DNA of 64,000 nt from Flavobacterium sp. UBA7680 (GTDB lineage: Bacteria > Bacteroidota > Bacteroidia > Flavobacteriales > Flavobacteriaceae). The translations under genes and the position numbers were made by a program. The first letter of the stretch is position 1. Every line of letters begins with the position of its first letter. The notes beneath the pieces were generated by a model. That model did not search any database, was not told where the DNA came from, and saw nothing but the letters and a program-made list of their open reading frames with translations. Location of the stretch: the NCBI RefSeq assembly GCF_002482975.1, contig NZ_DLHA01000057.1, forward strand, positions 30,838-94,837. Reading direction: 5' to 3'. Below are positions 51,699-59,549 of this stretch, in pieces.

Positions 51699-51766
51699 CC
51701 ACTAAGGCACAAAGGCGCAAATATTATTAAAAAACAAAAAAACTTTACGCCTTTGTGCCTTTGTGG
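51699..51766. repeat. Inverted repeat 'ccactaaggcacaaaggcg'
   Basis: Arms 51699-51717 and 51748-51766, 19 bp with one mismatch, in the intergenic region of the divergent tyrS and epimerase genes. Its right arm supplies the -33 element of the epimerase promoter. Confidence 0.85.
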
Positions 51767-51790
51767 CAAAAACCAAAAAACTTATCTTTA
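51760..51790 (+). promoter_or_regulatory. Promoter of the epimerase gene
   Basis: TTTG (51760-51763), 19-nt spacer, TATCTTTA (51783-51790), one base from consensus and directly upstream of ATG 51795, implying a leaderless or near-leaderless transcript. It supports the downstream start codon. Confidence 0.55.
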
Positions 51791-51794
51791 CAAA

Positions 51795-52796
51795 ATGGTA
51801 TTAGTAACTGGCGGAACAGGTTTAGTAGGCTCACATTTATTGCTTCATTTAATTGAAAATGGAGAAAATGTTCGGGCAATTTACCGAACCGAAAACAATA
51901 TTCAAAAAACAAAATCGGTTTTTGAATTGTATAAAAAAGCTGATTTATTTGAAAAAATAGAATGGCTTGAAGCCGATATTTTAGACGTTCCTTCTTTAGA
52001 AATTGCTTTTAATGATATTGATTACGTTTATCATTGTGCCGCATTTATTTCTTTTGATCCCACAGATGAAGAAATACTCCGAAAAACCAATATTGAAGGA
52101 ACAGCCAATATGGTTAATTTTTCTCTTGCAAGAGGAATAAAGAAATTCTGTTTTGTGAGTTCTATTGCCGCTCTTGGTGATTTAGCTCCGCATGAAACTT
52201 ACATTACAGAAGAAACAGATTGGAATCCCGAAAAACCGCACAGCGATTACGCTATTTCTAAATATGGTGCCGAAATGGAAGTCTGGCGAGCTCATCAGGA
52301 AGGTTTAGATGTAATTATCGTAAATCCGGGAGTAATTTTAGGCCCAATTCCGAAAACGAAAAGTAAACAGCAGGGAAGTGCAGAATTGTATGTAAAAGTC
52401 GCAAACGGACTTCCTTTTTATACACTCGGAAGTACTGGTTTTATTTCTATTGATGATGTTGTAAAAACAATGTATCAATTAATGAAAAGCGATATTAAAA
52501 ACGAACGTTTTACTTTAATTACAGACAATGTTGTTTTTAAAGATATTCTGGACACCATTGCCGATGTTTTAAAAGTTAAAAAACCGCATCTTCACGCAAA
52601 ACCTTTTTTAATGAATTTCCTTTGGATTGCAGACGGAATATTTTCGACTTTATTTTTTCAAAAAAGAACCATTACAAAAGCGACTGCAAAAGCATCTTAT
52701 TCCAAGAATCTGTATTCTAATGAAAAAATAAAAACCGCTCTGAGAACGGTTTTTTTAGATGTACATCAATACATAAAAGACATTTCAAAATTATAA
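51795..52796 (+). CDS. NAD(P)-dependent epimerase/dehydratase (extended SDR)
   Basis: 333 residues from ATG 51795. The Rossmann motif VTGGTGLVGSHLLLHLI is at the very N-terminus and the catalytic YxxxK is in SDYAISKYGAEME, with FVSSIAAL supplying the serine. The C-terminus ends in a short hydrophobic/positively charged segment. Substrate, probably a nucleotide sugar or 3-beta-hydroxysteroid-like compound, cannot be told from sequence. Convergent with the DUF4296 gene, 3 bp apart. Confidence 0.88.
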   Translation: MVLVTGGTGLVGSHLLLHLIENGENVRAIYRTENNIQKTKSVFELYKKADLFEKIEWLEADILDVPSLEIAFNDIDYVYHCAAFISFDPTDEEILRKTNIEGTANMVNFSLARGIKKFCFVSSIAALGDLAPHETYITEETDWNPEKPHSDYAISKYGAEMEVWRAHQEGLDVIIVNPGVILGPIPKTKSKQQGSAELYVKVANGLPFYTLGSTGFISIDDVVKTMYQLMKSDIKNERFTLITDNVVFKDILDTIADVLKVKKPHLHAKPFLMNFLWIADGIFSTLFFQKRTITKATAKASYSKNLYSNEKIKTALRTVFLDVHQYIKDISKL

Positions 52797-52799
52797 ACC

Positions 52800-53288
52800 T
52801 TATCTTCTAGGTGGTTTTTTCATCTGTCGTCTTATCGAATCGAGATTTATTTGTTGTTTTGAAGTTTTTTTGATTGAATCTTTTGAAGTTTTTGGAGCTT
52901 CTTTAAGTTTCTTTTTGGCTTCTTTCGCTGCTTTTTTATTTTCAATAGTAACAAGAGAATCTGCTGCTCTCTCGGCTACTTTTAATCGTTTGCCTACTTC
53001 ATCAAACATATCTTTGTAGTTCTCATAATCTGCGGCATAATACATATTATTTTGAGCAAACTGAAGACTGTCAACTTTATATTTTTTTAAAATGAATTTC
53101 GTTGGGCTCGTTTCTGTAGAATCTAACAATTCATGATGCTGGTATTTCATTGCTTCCAGAAGAGACAAATCATACATAATATCAATCATTTTATCTTTCT
53201 CAATAAGTTTTGCAGGCTGTTTTACAACCTCCTTTTTACAACTTACAGAAAGAAACAAAACCAATAGTATTACTAAACAATTCTTCAT
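52800..53288 (-). CDS. DUF4296 lipoprotein
   Basis: 162 residues. CLVILLVLFLSVSC is a lipoprotein signal with Cys17. The core IDIMYDLSLLEAMKYQHHEL and YKVDSLQFAQNNMYYAADYENYKDMFDEV is the DUF4296 helical domain found throughout Bacteroidota; the C-terminal 40 residues are Lys/Ala/Ser rich. Probably periplasmic. Placed 9 bp after pyrC in the same operon. Confidence 0.88.
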   Translation of the reverse strand: MKNCLVILLVLFLSVSCKKEVVKQPAKLIEKDKMIDIMYDLSLLEAMKYQHHELLDSTETSPTKFILKKYKVDSLQFAQNNMYYAADYENYKDMFDEVGKRLKVAERAADSLVTIENKKAAKEAKKKLKEAPKTSKDSIKKTSKQQINLDSIRRQMKKPPRR

Positions 53289-53297
53289 TTCAGCTTT

Positions 53298-54638
53298 TTA
53301 TCTATCAAACAATAATCGTTTTCCGGCGCGGATATCTTTTACTTTAAAGTTATTGTAAACCAATTCCCCGTTTACAAAAGTATGCGTAATTCTAGATTTA
53401 AAAGTATAATTTTCAAAAGGCGACCATCCACATTTTGCAAGGATATTTTCTGGTTTTACGCTCCATGGCAAACTTGGATTTACAATTACTAAATCAGCAA
53501 AATAACCTTCTTTAATAAAACCTCTTTTTTCGATTTTGAAAATCTTAGCTGGATTATGACACATTTTCTCCACGATTTTCTCCACGCTGATTTTTCCCTG
53601 ATGATGCGCTTCAAACATTGCCACAACAGCGTGCTGTACAAGCGGGCCTCCAGAAGGTGCTTTTAAATATGATTGCTGTTTTTCTTCTTTAGTATGCGGC
53701 GCGTGATCTGTTGCAATAACATCAATTCGGCCGTCATTTAAAGCTTTCCAAAGTTCAGCTCTGTCGTGTTCTGTTTTTACAGCAGGATTCCATTTGATGA
53801 AATTTCCTTTTGTTTTGTAATCTTCATCGGTAAACCAAAGATGATGTACACAAACCTCAGCCGTAATTTTTTTATCTTCTAATGGAATTTTATTGGTAAA
53901 CAACTCCATTTCTTTTGCTGTAGAAAGATGAAAAATATGCAAACGTGCTCCTGTTTTCTTTGCCAAAGCCACCGCTTTTGAAGAAGAAAGATAACAAGCC
54001 TCAGCACTTCTAATTAAATGATGCGCCGTTACCGGAATATCTTCACCATATTTTTCTTTGAATTCTGCTAAATTGTTCTGAATTGTAGTTTCATCTTCGC
54101 AATGCACTGCAATTAACATTGGAGTACTTGAAAAGATTTTTTCTAAAGTCTCTTCTTTGTCAACCAGCATATTTCCTGTTGAAGAACCTAAGAAAATCTT
54201 GATTCCCGCAACATTTTTTGGATTTGTTTTTAAAACTTCTTCCAAATTATCATTGGTTGCTCCCATCATAAACGAATAATTCGCAAATGATTTCTCGGCA
54301 GCAATTTGGTATTTATCTTCTAATATTTCTTGAGTAACCGCATTCGGAACCGTGTTTGGCTGTTCGATGAAAGAAGTAATTCCTCCTGCAATTGCCGCTC
54401 TCGATTCTGATTCAATATCACCTTTATGCGTTAAACCCGGTTCTCTAAAATGAACCTGATCATCAATTGCACCCGGCATTAAATAATTTCCTTCGGCATC
54501 AATTACAATACAGTCAGAAGTTTTTAAACTGATGCTGTCTGCAACCTCAACAATTAAATCATTTTCGATCAAAACATCTCCGTCAAAAATAGATCCTTCG
54601 TTTACAATTTTGGCATTTTTTATTAAAATCCTGTTCAT
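53298..54638 (-). CDS. pyrC: Dihydroorotase
   Basis: 446 residues, amidohydrolase fold of the class I type. The metal ligands are in DDQVHFREPGLTHKGDIESESRAAIAGG, HCEDET and HHLIRSAEA, plus the catalytic Asp in VIATDHAPHTKEEK. It cyclises carbamoyl aspartate to dihydroorotate in pyrimidine synthesis. Middle gene of the operon with the dolichol-phosphate-mannose-synthase-like gene (9 bp upstream) and the DUF4296 lipoprotein (9 bp downstream). Confidence 0.95.
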   Translation of the reverse strand: MNRILIKNAKIVNEGSIFDGDVLIENDLIVEVADSISLKTSDCIVIDAEGNYLMPGAIDDQVHFREPGLTHKGDIESESRAAIAGGITSFIEQPNTVPNAVTQEILEDKYQIAAEKSFANYSFMMGATNDNLEEVLKTNPKNVAGIKIFLGSSTGNMLVDKEETLEKIFSSTPMLIAVHCEDETTIQNNLAEFKEKYGEDIPVTAHHLIRSAEACYLSSSKAVALAKKTGARLHIFHLSTAKEMELFTNKIPLEDKKITAEVCVHHLWFTDEDYKTKGNFIKWNPAVKTEHDRAELWKALNDGRIDVIATDHAPHTKEEKQQSYLKAPSGGPLVQHAVVAMFEAHHQGKISVEKIVEKMCHNPAKIFKIEKRGFIKEGYFADLVIVNPSLPWSVKPENILAKCGWSPFENYTFKSRITHTFVNGELVYNNFKVKDIRAGKRLLFDR

Positions 54639-54647
54639 GTTCTATCT

Positions 54648-55373
54648 TTATAATGTATTGACTAATTTTTTTAATCGAAGAGAAATCACACCTAGAATTG
54701 CTTCTTTAATGATGGCATTACTCATTTTTGAAACTCCTTTTGTTCTGTCTGTAAAAATAATCGGCACTTCTTTTATTTCAAATTTAGCACAATAAGTTCT
54801 GTACTTCATTTCGATTTGAAACGCATATCCAACAAACTTTATTTTGTTCAAATTAATTTTCTCTAAAACTTCTCTTTTATAACAAACAAAACCGGCTGTT
54901 GCATCGTGAATTTTCATTCCGGTTATAAATTTTACATAAACCGATGCAAAATAAGACATTAAAACTCGGCTTAAAGGCCAGTTTACCACATTTACACCTG
55001 TAACATATCGGGATCCAATGGCTAAATCAGCACCTCCGAAGTGGCAGGCATCATATAATTTTTCAAGATCATTTGGGTTGTGCGAAAAGTCGGCATCCAT
55101 TTCAAAAATAAAATCATATTTATGTTCTAATGACCATTTAAAACCATGAACATAAGCGGTACCTAAACCGGCTTTTTTAGCTCTTTTTTCAAGAAATAAT
55201 CTTCCCGGATATTCTTCCTGCAATGCAACAACTTTATCGGCGGTATGGTCCGGCGAATTATCGTCGATTATTAGCAGGTGAAAAGATTTATGCTGCGAAA
55301 GTACAGCTCTCACTATACTTTCTATGTTTTCAATTTCGTTATAAGTAGGGATTATGACAATACTATCACTCAT
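54648..55373 (-). CDS. Polyprenol-phosphate mannosyltransferase-like GT2 enzyme
   Basis: 241 residues, GT-A fold. IVIIPTYNEIENIESIV, LLIIDDNSPDHTADKV and DFIFEMDADFSHNPNDLEKL (DxD motif) match dolichol-phosphate mannose synthases without C-terminal membrane segments; a basic-aromatic C-terminus follows. It would charge a polyprenyl phosphate with mannose, or a related sugar, for lipid-linked glycan synthesis at the inner membrane. Precedes pyrC by 9 bp. Confidence 0.9.
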   Translation of the reverse strand: MSDSIVIIPTYNEIENIESIVRAVLSQHKSFHLLIIDDNSPDHTADKVVALQEEYPGRLFLEKRAKKAGLGTAYVHGFKWSLEHKYDFIFEMDADFSHNPNDLEKLYDACHFGGADLAIGSRYVTGVNVVNWPLSRVLMSYFASVYVKFITGMKIHDATAGFVCYKREVLEKINLNKIKFVGYAFQIEMKYRTYCAKFEIKEVPIIFTDRTKGVSKMSNAIIKEAILGVISLRLKKLVNTL

Positions 55374-55463
55374 TTTTTTCTCGGTAATTTCACCGCAAAA
55401 GTAAACTTTTTATAGCATTTGGTTCATAATAAATACATAATAAAACTATTGATACAAAAAATT

Positions 55464-55471
55464 ACTAATTT
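55464..55471 (+). promoter_or_regulatory. -7 box before the DUF4271 gene
   Basis: TAATTTTG matches TAnnTTTG and lies just before ATG 55481; TTG lies only 14 nt upstream, shorter than usual. Confidence 0.4.
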
Positions 55472-55480
55472 TGTCACGCT

Positions 55481-56149
55481 ATGATTGAACACCTTCATCC
55501 ACGAATTATTGAAAACAAAGACTGGGCAACGGCTTTATTTGTCCTGACCTTTGCTGTTGTTGCCATGACAAAATCTGCTTATGAAACTCGTTTTTCAGAA
55601 TTTAGTAAGCTTATTTTTTCAGATAAGTATGCAAAAATTTATCGGGATAACAGCCACATGAAAAGCAGCTTTACGGTTGGGTTATTTTTTGTGCAGGTTA
55701 TTTCGTTTGCCTTTTTTATTTTGCTAACGATGAACATTTATGATAAAGCTTCAAAAACTGATTATATTTTATTTATTCAGATTGCAACTTTCCTGCTTTA
55801 TTTTATTCTGGCTAAATACTTAATTGAGAAAATTGTAGCTGCAGCATTCAACATTGACGACTTTGTGGAGCTTTTTAATTTGCAAAAAGTTACTTACAGA
55901 ACTTATATTGGCGTTTTAATCCTTCCAATCAATGCTATTTTGTTTTATTATGACAATATTTCAACGATTGTACCGCTAGCAACGATAGGCATTTCGCTCT
56001 GTATCAGTCTATACTCTTATTTTATTTCAATTAAAACATATCAAAACGTAATAATCGGTAAGTTATTTTATTTTATTTTATATCTTTGCGCTCTTGAAAT
56101 AGCGCCTTATTATTTTCTTTATTATTGGATAACAAAAGGGAGTGCTTAG
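55481..56149 (+). CDS. DUF4271 integral membrane protein
   Basis: 222 residues with about six hydrophobic helices; the N-terminal ENKDWATALFVLTFAVVAMTKSAYETRF is typical of DUF4271. In Bacteroidota this family regularly precedes the uroporphyrinogen-III synthase gene, as here (next gene begins 14 bp later). The function is unknown; a link to haem synthesis or the envelope is suggested only by position. Confidence 0.88.
   Translation: MIEHLHPRIIENKDWATALFVLTFAVVAMTKSAYETRFSEFSKLIFSDKYAKIYRDNSHMKSSFTVGLFFVQVISFAFFILLTMNIYDKASKTDYILFIQIATFLLYFILAKYLIEKIVAAAFNIDDFVELFNLQKVTYRTYIGVLILPINAILFYYDNISTIVPLATIGISLCISLYSYFISIKTYQNVIIGKLFYFILYLCALEIAPYYFLYYWITKGSA
56081..56088 (+). promoter_or_regulatory. 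Possible internal -7 box upstream of hemD
   Basis: TATCTTTG inside the DUF4271 gene, about 75 bp before the hemD start, exact consensus. Without a clear -33 element it may be chance. Confidence 0.3.
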
Positions 56150-56163
56150 AAAATGTTTATAAT

Positions 56164-56913
56164 ATGAAAGTGAAAACAATTTTGGTGTCACAGCCTGAAC
56201 CTAAAGTGGAGAATTCTCCTTACTTTGAGCTCCAACAAAAACACAAAATAAAAATTGATTTCAGACCATTTATTCATGTGGAAGGGGTTAATGCAAAAGA
56301 GATTCGATTACAAAAAATCGATCTTAATCACTATACTGCCATAATTTTGACAAGCCGTAACGCGGTGGATCATTTTTTTAGAGTAGCAGATGAAATGCGT
56401 TATAAAGTTCCTGAAGGATTGAAATATTTCTGCCAATCTGAAGCTGTTGCATTTTACCTGCAAAAGTATGTTGTGTATAGAAAACGTAAAATTTACGTTG
56501 GAGCAAAAGATTTTGCAGACTTATCACCACTTATCAAAAAGTACAAAGACGAAAAGTTCTTGTTACCAGCATCTGATCAATTAAATGCTGATGCTCCTAT
56601 AACGTTAAACAATCTAAAAGTAGACTGGGCACAAGCTGTTTTTTACAAAACAGTAATGAGCGACTTATCTGATCTTGCAGATGTTTATTACGATGTTTTA
56701 GCATTTTTTAGTCCAACCGGAATTAAATCTTTATTTAAAAACTTCCCGGACTTTAAGCAAAACGATACCAGAATCGCCGTTTTTGGAAGCACAACTCAAA
56801 AAGAAGCTCTTGATCATGGTTTAAGAATCGACATTCTTGCTCCAACTCCTGAAACTCCTTCTATGACAATGGCTTTAGAAAAATACATCGCAGAAGCAAA
56901 CAAAGGAAAATAA
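56164..56913 (+). CDS. hemD: Uroporphyrinogen-III synthase
   Basis: 249 residues from ATG 56164 (MKVKTILVSQPEPK). The HemD fold is recognised by the N-terminal LVSQPEP, AIILTSRNAVDHFFRV, and the C-terminal VLAFFSPTGIKSLFKNF, with the final alpha/beta lobe (IAVFGSTTQKEALDHGLRID). Sequence conservation in this family is low, so the call rests on these blocks and on adjacency to DUF4271. It closes the tetrapyrrole ring in haem synthesis. Confidence 0.9.
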   Translation: MKVKTILVSQPEPKVENSPYFELQQKHKIKIDFRPFIHVEGVNAKEIRLQKIDLNHYTAIILTSRNAVDHFFRVADEMRYKVPEGLKYFCQSEAVAFYLQKYVVYRKRKIYVGAKDFADLSPLIKKYKDEKFLLPASDQLNADAPITLNNLKVDWAQAVFYKTVMSDLSDLADVYYDVLAFFSPTGIKSLFKNFPDFKQNDTRIAVFGSTTQKEALDHGLRIDILAPTPETPSMTMALEKYIAEANKGK

Positions 56914-56934
56914 TTCCTTCAAAATATTTAATTT

Positions 56935-57140
56935 TTTAAAATTCCAAATTCCAACTTTAATGCTGGGATTTGGAATTTTTCTTTTTAGACCTATTTCAAC
57001 ATAAACAACGGTTTCAACCGTTGGGACGCAATCCATTATCTCCCTGTGGTTGAAACCACGGGCTATGTTTTGGAATTTGATGCCGTAGCTTCAGCATAAA
57101 AATTGGAATTTGGAGTTTCAACATTGGAATTTTTCTTTTT
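56935..57140. repeat. Dispersed repeats upstream of the Lrp-type gene
   Basis: Contains 'attccaaattccaa' and 'tttggaattt' words and a hairpin of two related halves, CAACGGTTTCAACCGTTGGGAC and CCCTGTGGTTGAAACCACGGG. TACATTTG (57154-57161) follows as a -7 box for the next gene. No ORF in the 297-bp gap. Confidence 0.65.
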
Positions 57141-57153
57141 ACATCATTTTAAC

Positions 57154-57161
57154 TACATTTG
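57154..57161 (+). promoter_or_regulatory. -7 box before the Lrp-type gene
   Basis: TACATTTG matches TAnnTTTG, 49 bp before the ATG; the nearest TTG lies 27 nt upstream, longer than usual. Confidence 0.4.
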
Positions 57162-57210
57162 ATTTCTATTCTAAACCCAAATCACAATAAATAGTTTCAA
57201 ATTATAAGTT

Positions 57211-57681
57211 ATGAAAATCAACTCCCTTTTAATCGAAATTGATGGTATCGATAAAGAAATTCTTAGATACCTTATGGACGATGCCCGAAAACCTATTTTA
57301 CAAATTGCCAATAAAATAGGCATTTCAGGAGCTGCGATTCATCAGCGTTTAAAAAAACTGGAACAATCGGGAGTAATATCAGGTTCTAAATTTACTGTAA
57401 ATCCAAAAGTTCTGGGTTATAACACAATGGCTTTTATTGGTGTTTATCTGGATAAAGCTTCAAGAAACTCAGAGGCCGTAAAAGATCTAAAAAAGATTCC
57501 TGAAGTTTTAGAATGTCATTATACAACTGGAAACTGGTCTGTTTTAATCAAAATCATTTGTCGCGACAACGAACATTTAATGCAGCTTTTAAATACTAAA
57601 ATTCAAGCCATAGAAGGCGTTTCGAGAACTGAGACGTTTATATCACTGGATCAGCAAATCGATAGGCAAATACAGCTTTAA
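57211..57681 (+). CDS. Lrp/AsnC family transcriptional regulator
   Basis: 156 residues. An N-terminal winged HTH (IDKEILRYLMDDARKPILQIANKIGISGAAIHQRLKKLEQSG) is followed by the RAM ligand-binding domain (AFIGVYLDKASRNSEAVKDLKKIPEVLECHYTTGNWSVLIKI). These regulators form octamers and usually respond to amino acids. The effector is unknown. Monocistronic or with the following small membrane gene (48 bp). Confidence 0.93.
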   Translation: MKINSLLIEIDGIDKEILRYLMDDARKPILQIANKIGISGAAIHQRLKKLEQSGVISGSKFTVNPKVLGYNTMAFIGVYLDKASRNSEAVKDLKKIPEVLECHYTTGNWSVLIKIICRDNEHLMQLLNTKIQAIEGVSRTETFISLDQQIDRQIQL

Positions 57682-57729
57682 AATTTGAAGATGTGTCAAT
57701 TTGATAATTAGATAATAATTAAAACCTGC

Positions 57730-58005
57730 ATGACAAACATTAGACCTGAAATTAAAACCATTGTCTTTTTCATATCTTATTTTGTATTAGCATTACTAGG
57801 AGAAAAAGCGAGTCCGAGTGGTGTCTGCACACCGGGACTTGGCTTTTTATTATTCTTACTCGCAATTCCGATAAGTATAATTTATTCTTTAATTCGGTTT
57901 TTCAAGTATCATAAAACAGAGAACAAACAATATTTAAATTCCGTTTTTATAATCTCCGGAATATGGGTTTTGTTATTCATCTTCTTAAGCTTCAATAATT
58001 CATAA
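57730..58005 (+). CDS. Small membrane protein of unknown function
   Basis: 91 residues with three hydrophobic segments (IKTIVFFISYFVLALLGE, LGFLLFLLAIPISIIYSLIRFF, VFIISGIWVLLFIFLSF) and two cysteine-free loops except CTPG. No family recognised. 48 bp after the Lrp-type gene, followed by a strong palindrome. Confidence 0.65.
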   Translation: MTNIRPEIKTIVFFISYFVLALLGEKASPSGVCTPGLGFLLFLLAIPISIIYSLIRFFKYHKTENKQYLNSVFIISGIWVLLFIFLSFNNS

Positions 58006-58011
58006 AAAACA

Positions 58012-58044
58012 AAACCCGACAGGTTTTAAAAACCTGTCGGGTTT
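58012..58044. terminator. CCCGACAGG palindrome acting as likely terminator
   Basis: A 33-nt near-perfect palindrome AAACCCGACAGG...CCTGTCGGGTTT between convergent genes. The same palindrome heads the tandem units at 22668-23190, so it is a dispersed element recruited at gene ends. Confidence 0.7.
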
Positions 58045-58125
58045 AATTTCGAGTCAGAAATGCATAAAAAATTCCAAACCCAACAGATTTGGAATTTGGA
58101 ATTTTTAAATTGTAGTTTGTTTTTT

Positions 58126-58812
58126 TTAGTTCCTTCTACTTCCTGAATAAATCGAGATATAGTACAGCAACGTTGCAATAGATCCTATAGCAGCAACTAC
58201 ATAGGTTCTTGCAGCCCATTTTAAGGCATCTTTTGCTCCTGCTTGCTCTTCCTGTGTCAGCATATGTTTATTTTCTAACCAGGCAAGCGCTCTGTTACTC
58301 GCATCATACTCTACAGGCAACGTTATAATGGTAAACAATGTTGTTGCGGCAAAAATCACAATTCCTACCAATAGCAATTGCGGAAACGTTCTAATCATTA
58401 AAATTCCTGCCAGCAAAATCCATTGTACATAATTGGATGCGATGCTAACAATTGGTACTAATTTAGAACGCAAAGTTAACCATTCGTATCCTATAGAATG
58501 CTGAACCGCGTGACCACATTCGTGTGCAGCAACAGCAGCAGCGGCGGCATTACGATGATTGTAAACTGCCTCACTTAAATTTACCGTTTTATCTGAAGGA
58601 TTGTAATGATCTGTTAATCTTCCCGGAGTCGAGATAACACGAACATCTGTAATTCCGTTATCAGCCAACATTTTTTCGGCGATTTCAGCACCACTCATTC
58701 CGTTTCTTAATTGTAATTTCGAATATAATTCAAACTTGCTCTTGAGCTTTGAACTCACTATCCAGCTGAACAACATAATTGCTCCGGCCAGAATTAAATA
58801 TCCACTTCCCAT
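58126..58812 (-). CDS. Membrane zinc metallopeptidase (YugP family)
   Basis: 228 residues from ATG 58810-58812 (MGSGYLILAGAIMLFSW). The metal-binding HECGHAVQH motif is near residue 110, with YNHRNAAAAAVAAHECGH in front, as in the YugP/DUF2226-type neutral zinc metallopeptidases. Membrane helices at the N-terminus, centre and C-terminus place the site at the inner membrane. Lies about 100 bp after the LuxR-type regulator gene. Confidence 0.9.
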   Translation of the reverse strand: MGSGYLILAGAIMLFSWIVSSKLKSKFELYSKLQLRNGMSGAEIAEKMLADNGITDVRVISTPGRLTDHYNPSDKTVNLSEAVYNHRNAAAAAVAAHECGHAVQHSIGYEWLTLRSKLVPIVSIASNYVQWILLAGILMIRTFPQLLLVGIVIFAATTLFTIITLPVEYDASNRALAWLENKHMLTQEEQAGAKDALKWAARTYVVAAIGSIATLLYYISIYSGSRRN

Positions 58813-58913
58813 ATTTTTTACTTTTATTTGATTGATTATTAAAGTTACAAAAGAAACTGCAATTTCTGAACCAAACTCAAAAAATGTCATTTTGGCATTT
58901 TACGGACATTTTT

Positions 58914-59549
58914 TCAATCTAAAAGATTGTTTTTCAGCAACAGCGTAATTAATTCTGCTACATTTTTAGTTTTATATTTCTGAAGAATATTTCGTCTGTG
59001 CGTTTGAACCGTTAAGAAACTTAAAAAAAGTTCATCGGCAATTTCCTGAGTTTGTTTTCCTTTTGAAAGTAAAACAGCGATGTCTTTTTCTCTTCTGCTT
59101 AAACTGGGAATTGTATCTAATTCTTCAGATAATGGCTGACTCACAATTGTTTTAACCTCATCACTAAAAACAATTTCGCCTTCGATTGCTTTATTTATAC
59201 AATTTTTAAATTCATCAAAAGAAGCGCTTTTCAAAATATAACCATTGCCGCCATTCTGAATAAACTTCATCACTAAACTTCGTTCAGACTGACTGCTCAT
59301 CCCGATAATAATTACCCGAGGATATTTCTGTTTAATGGCTTTGCATAAATCTATACCCGTTATTACCGGCAAAAAAATATCGATTAAAACCAAATCTACT
59401 TTATTGCTTTCTATGTAATCGAGAAGCGTAACACCAGATTGCATTTTCTCGATTATTTCTATGTTTTCTAAATCAGCTAAGAGTCCTGAAATACCCGAAA
59501 TCACAATAGGATGATCATCCACCACAACCATTTTATATTTTTTACTCAT
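58914..59549 (-). CDS. NarL/LuxR-type response regulator
   Basis: 211 residues. A receiver domain (VVVDDHPIVISGISGLL, acceptor Asp in VDLVLIDIFLPVITG) precedes a GerE/LuxR HTH (SRREKDIAVLLSKGKQTQEIADELFLSFLTVQTHRRNI). Cognate kinase gene overlaps it by 8 nt upstream. Candidate operator: the 18-bp palindrome at 61615-61632. Confidence 0.93.
   Translation of the reverse strand: MSKKYKMVVVDDHPIVISGISGLLADLENIEIIEKMQSGVTLLDYIESNKVDLVLIDIFLPVITGIDLCKAIKQKYPRVIIIGMSSQSERSLVMKFIQNGGNGYILKSASFDEFKNCINKAIEGEIVFSDEVKTIVSQPLSEELDTIPSLSRREKDIAVLLSKGKQTQEIADELFLSFLTVQTHRRNILQKYKTKNVAELITLLLKNNLLD

Noticed and set aside
51642..51794. T-box or tRNA-like leader upstream of tyrS
   Set aside because: The only structure there is a generic dispersed inverted repeat; no T-box sequence or specifier loop seen.
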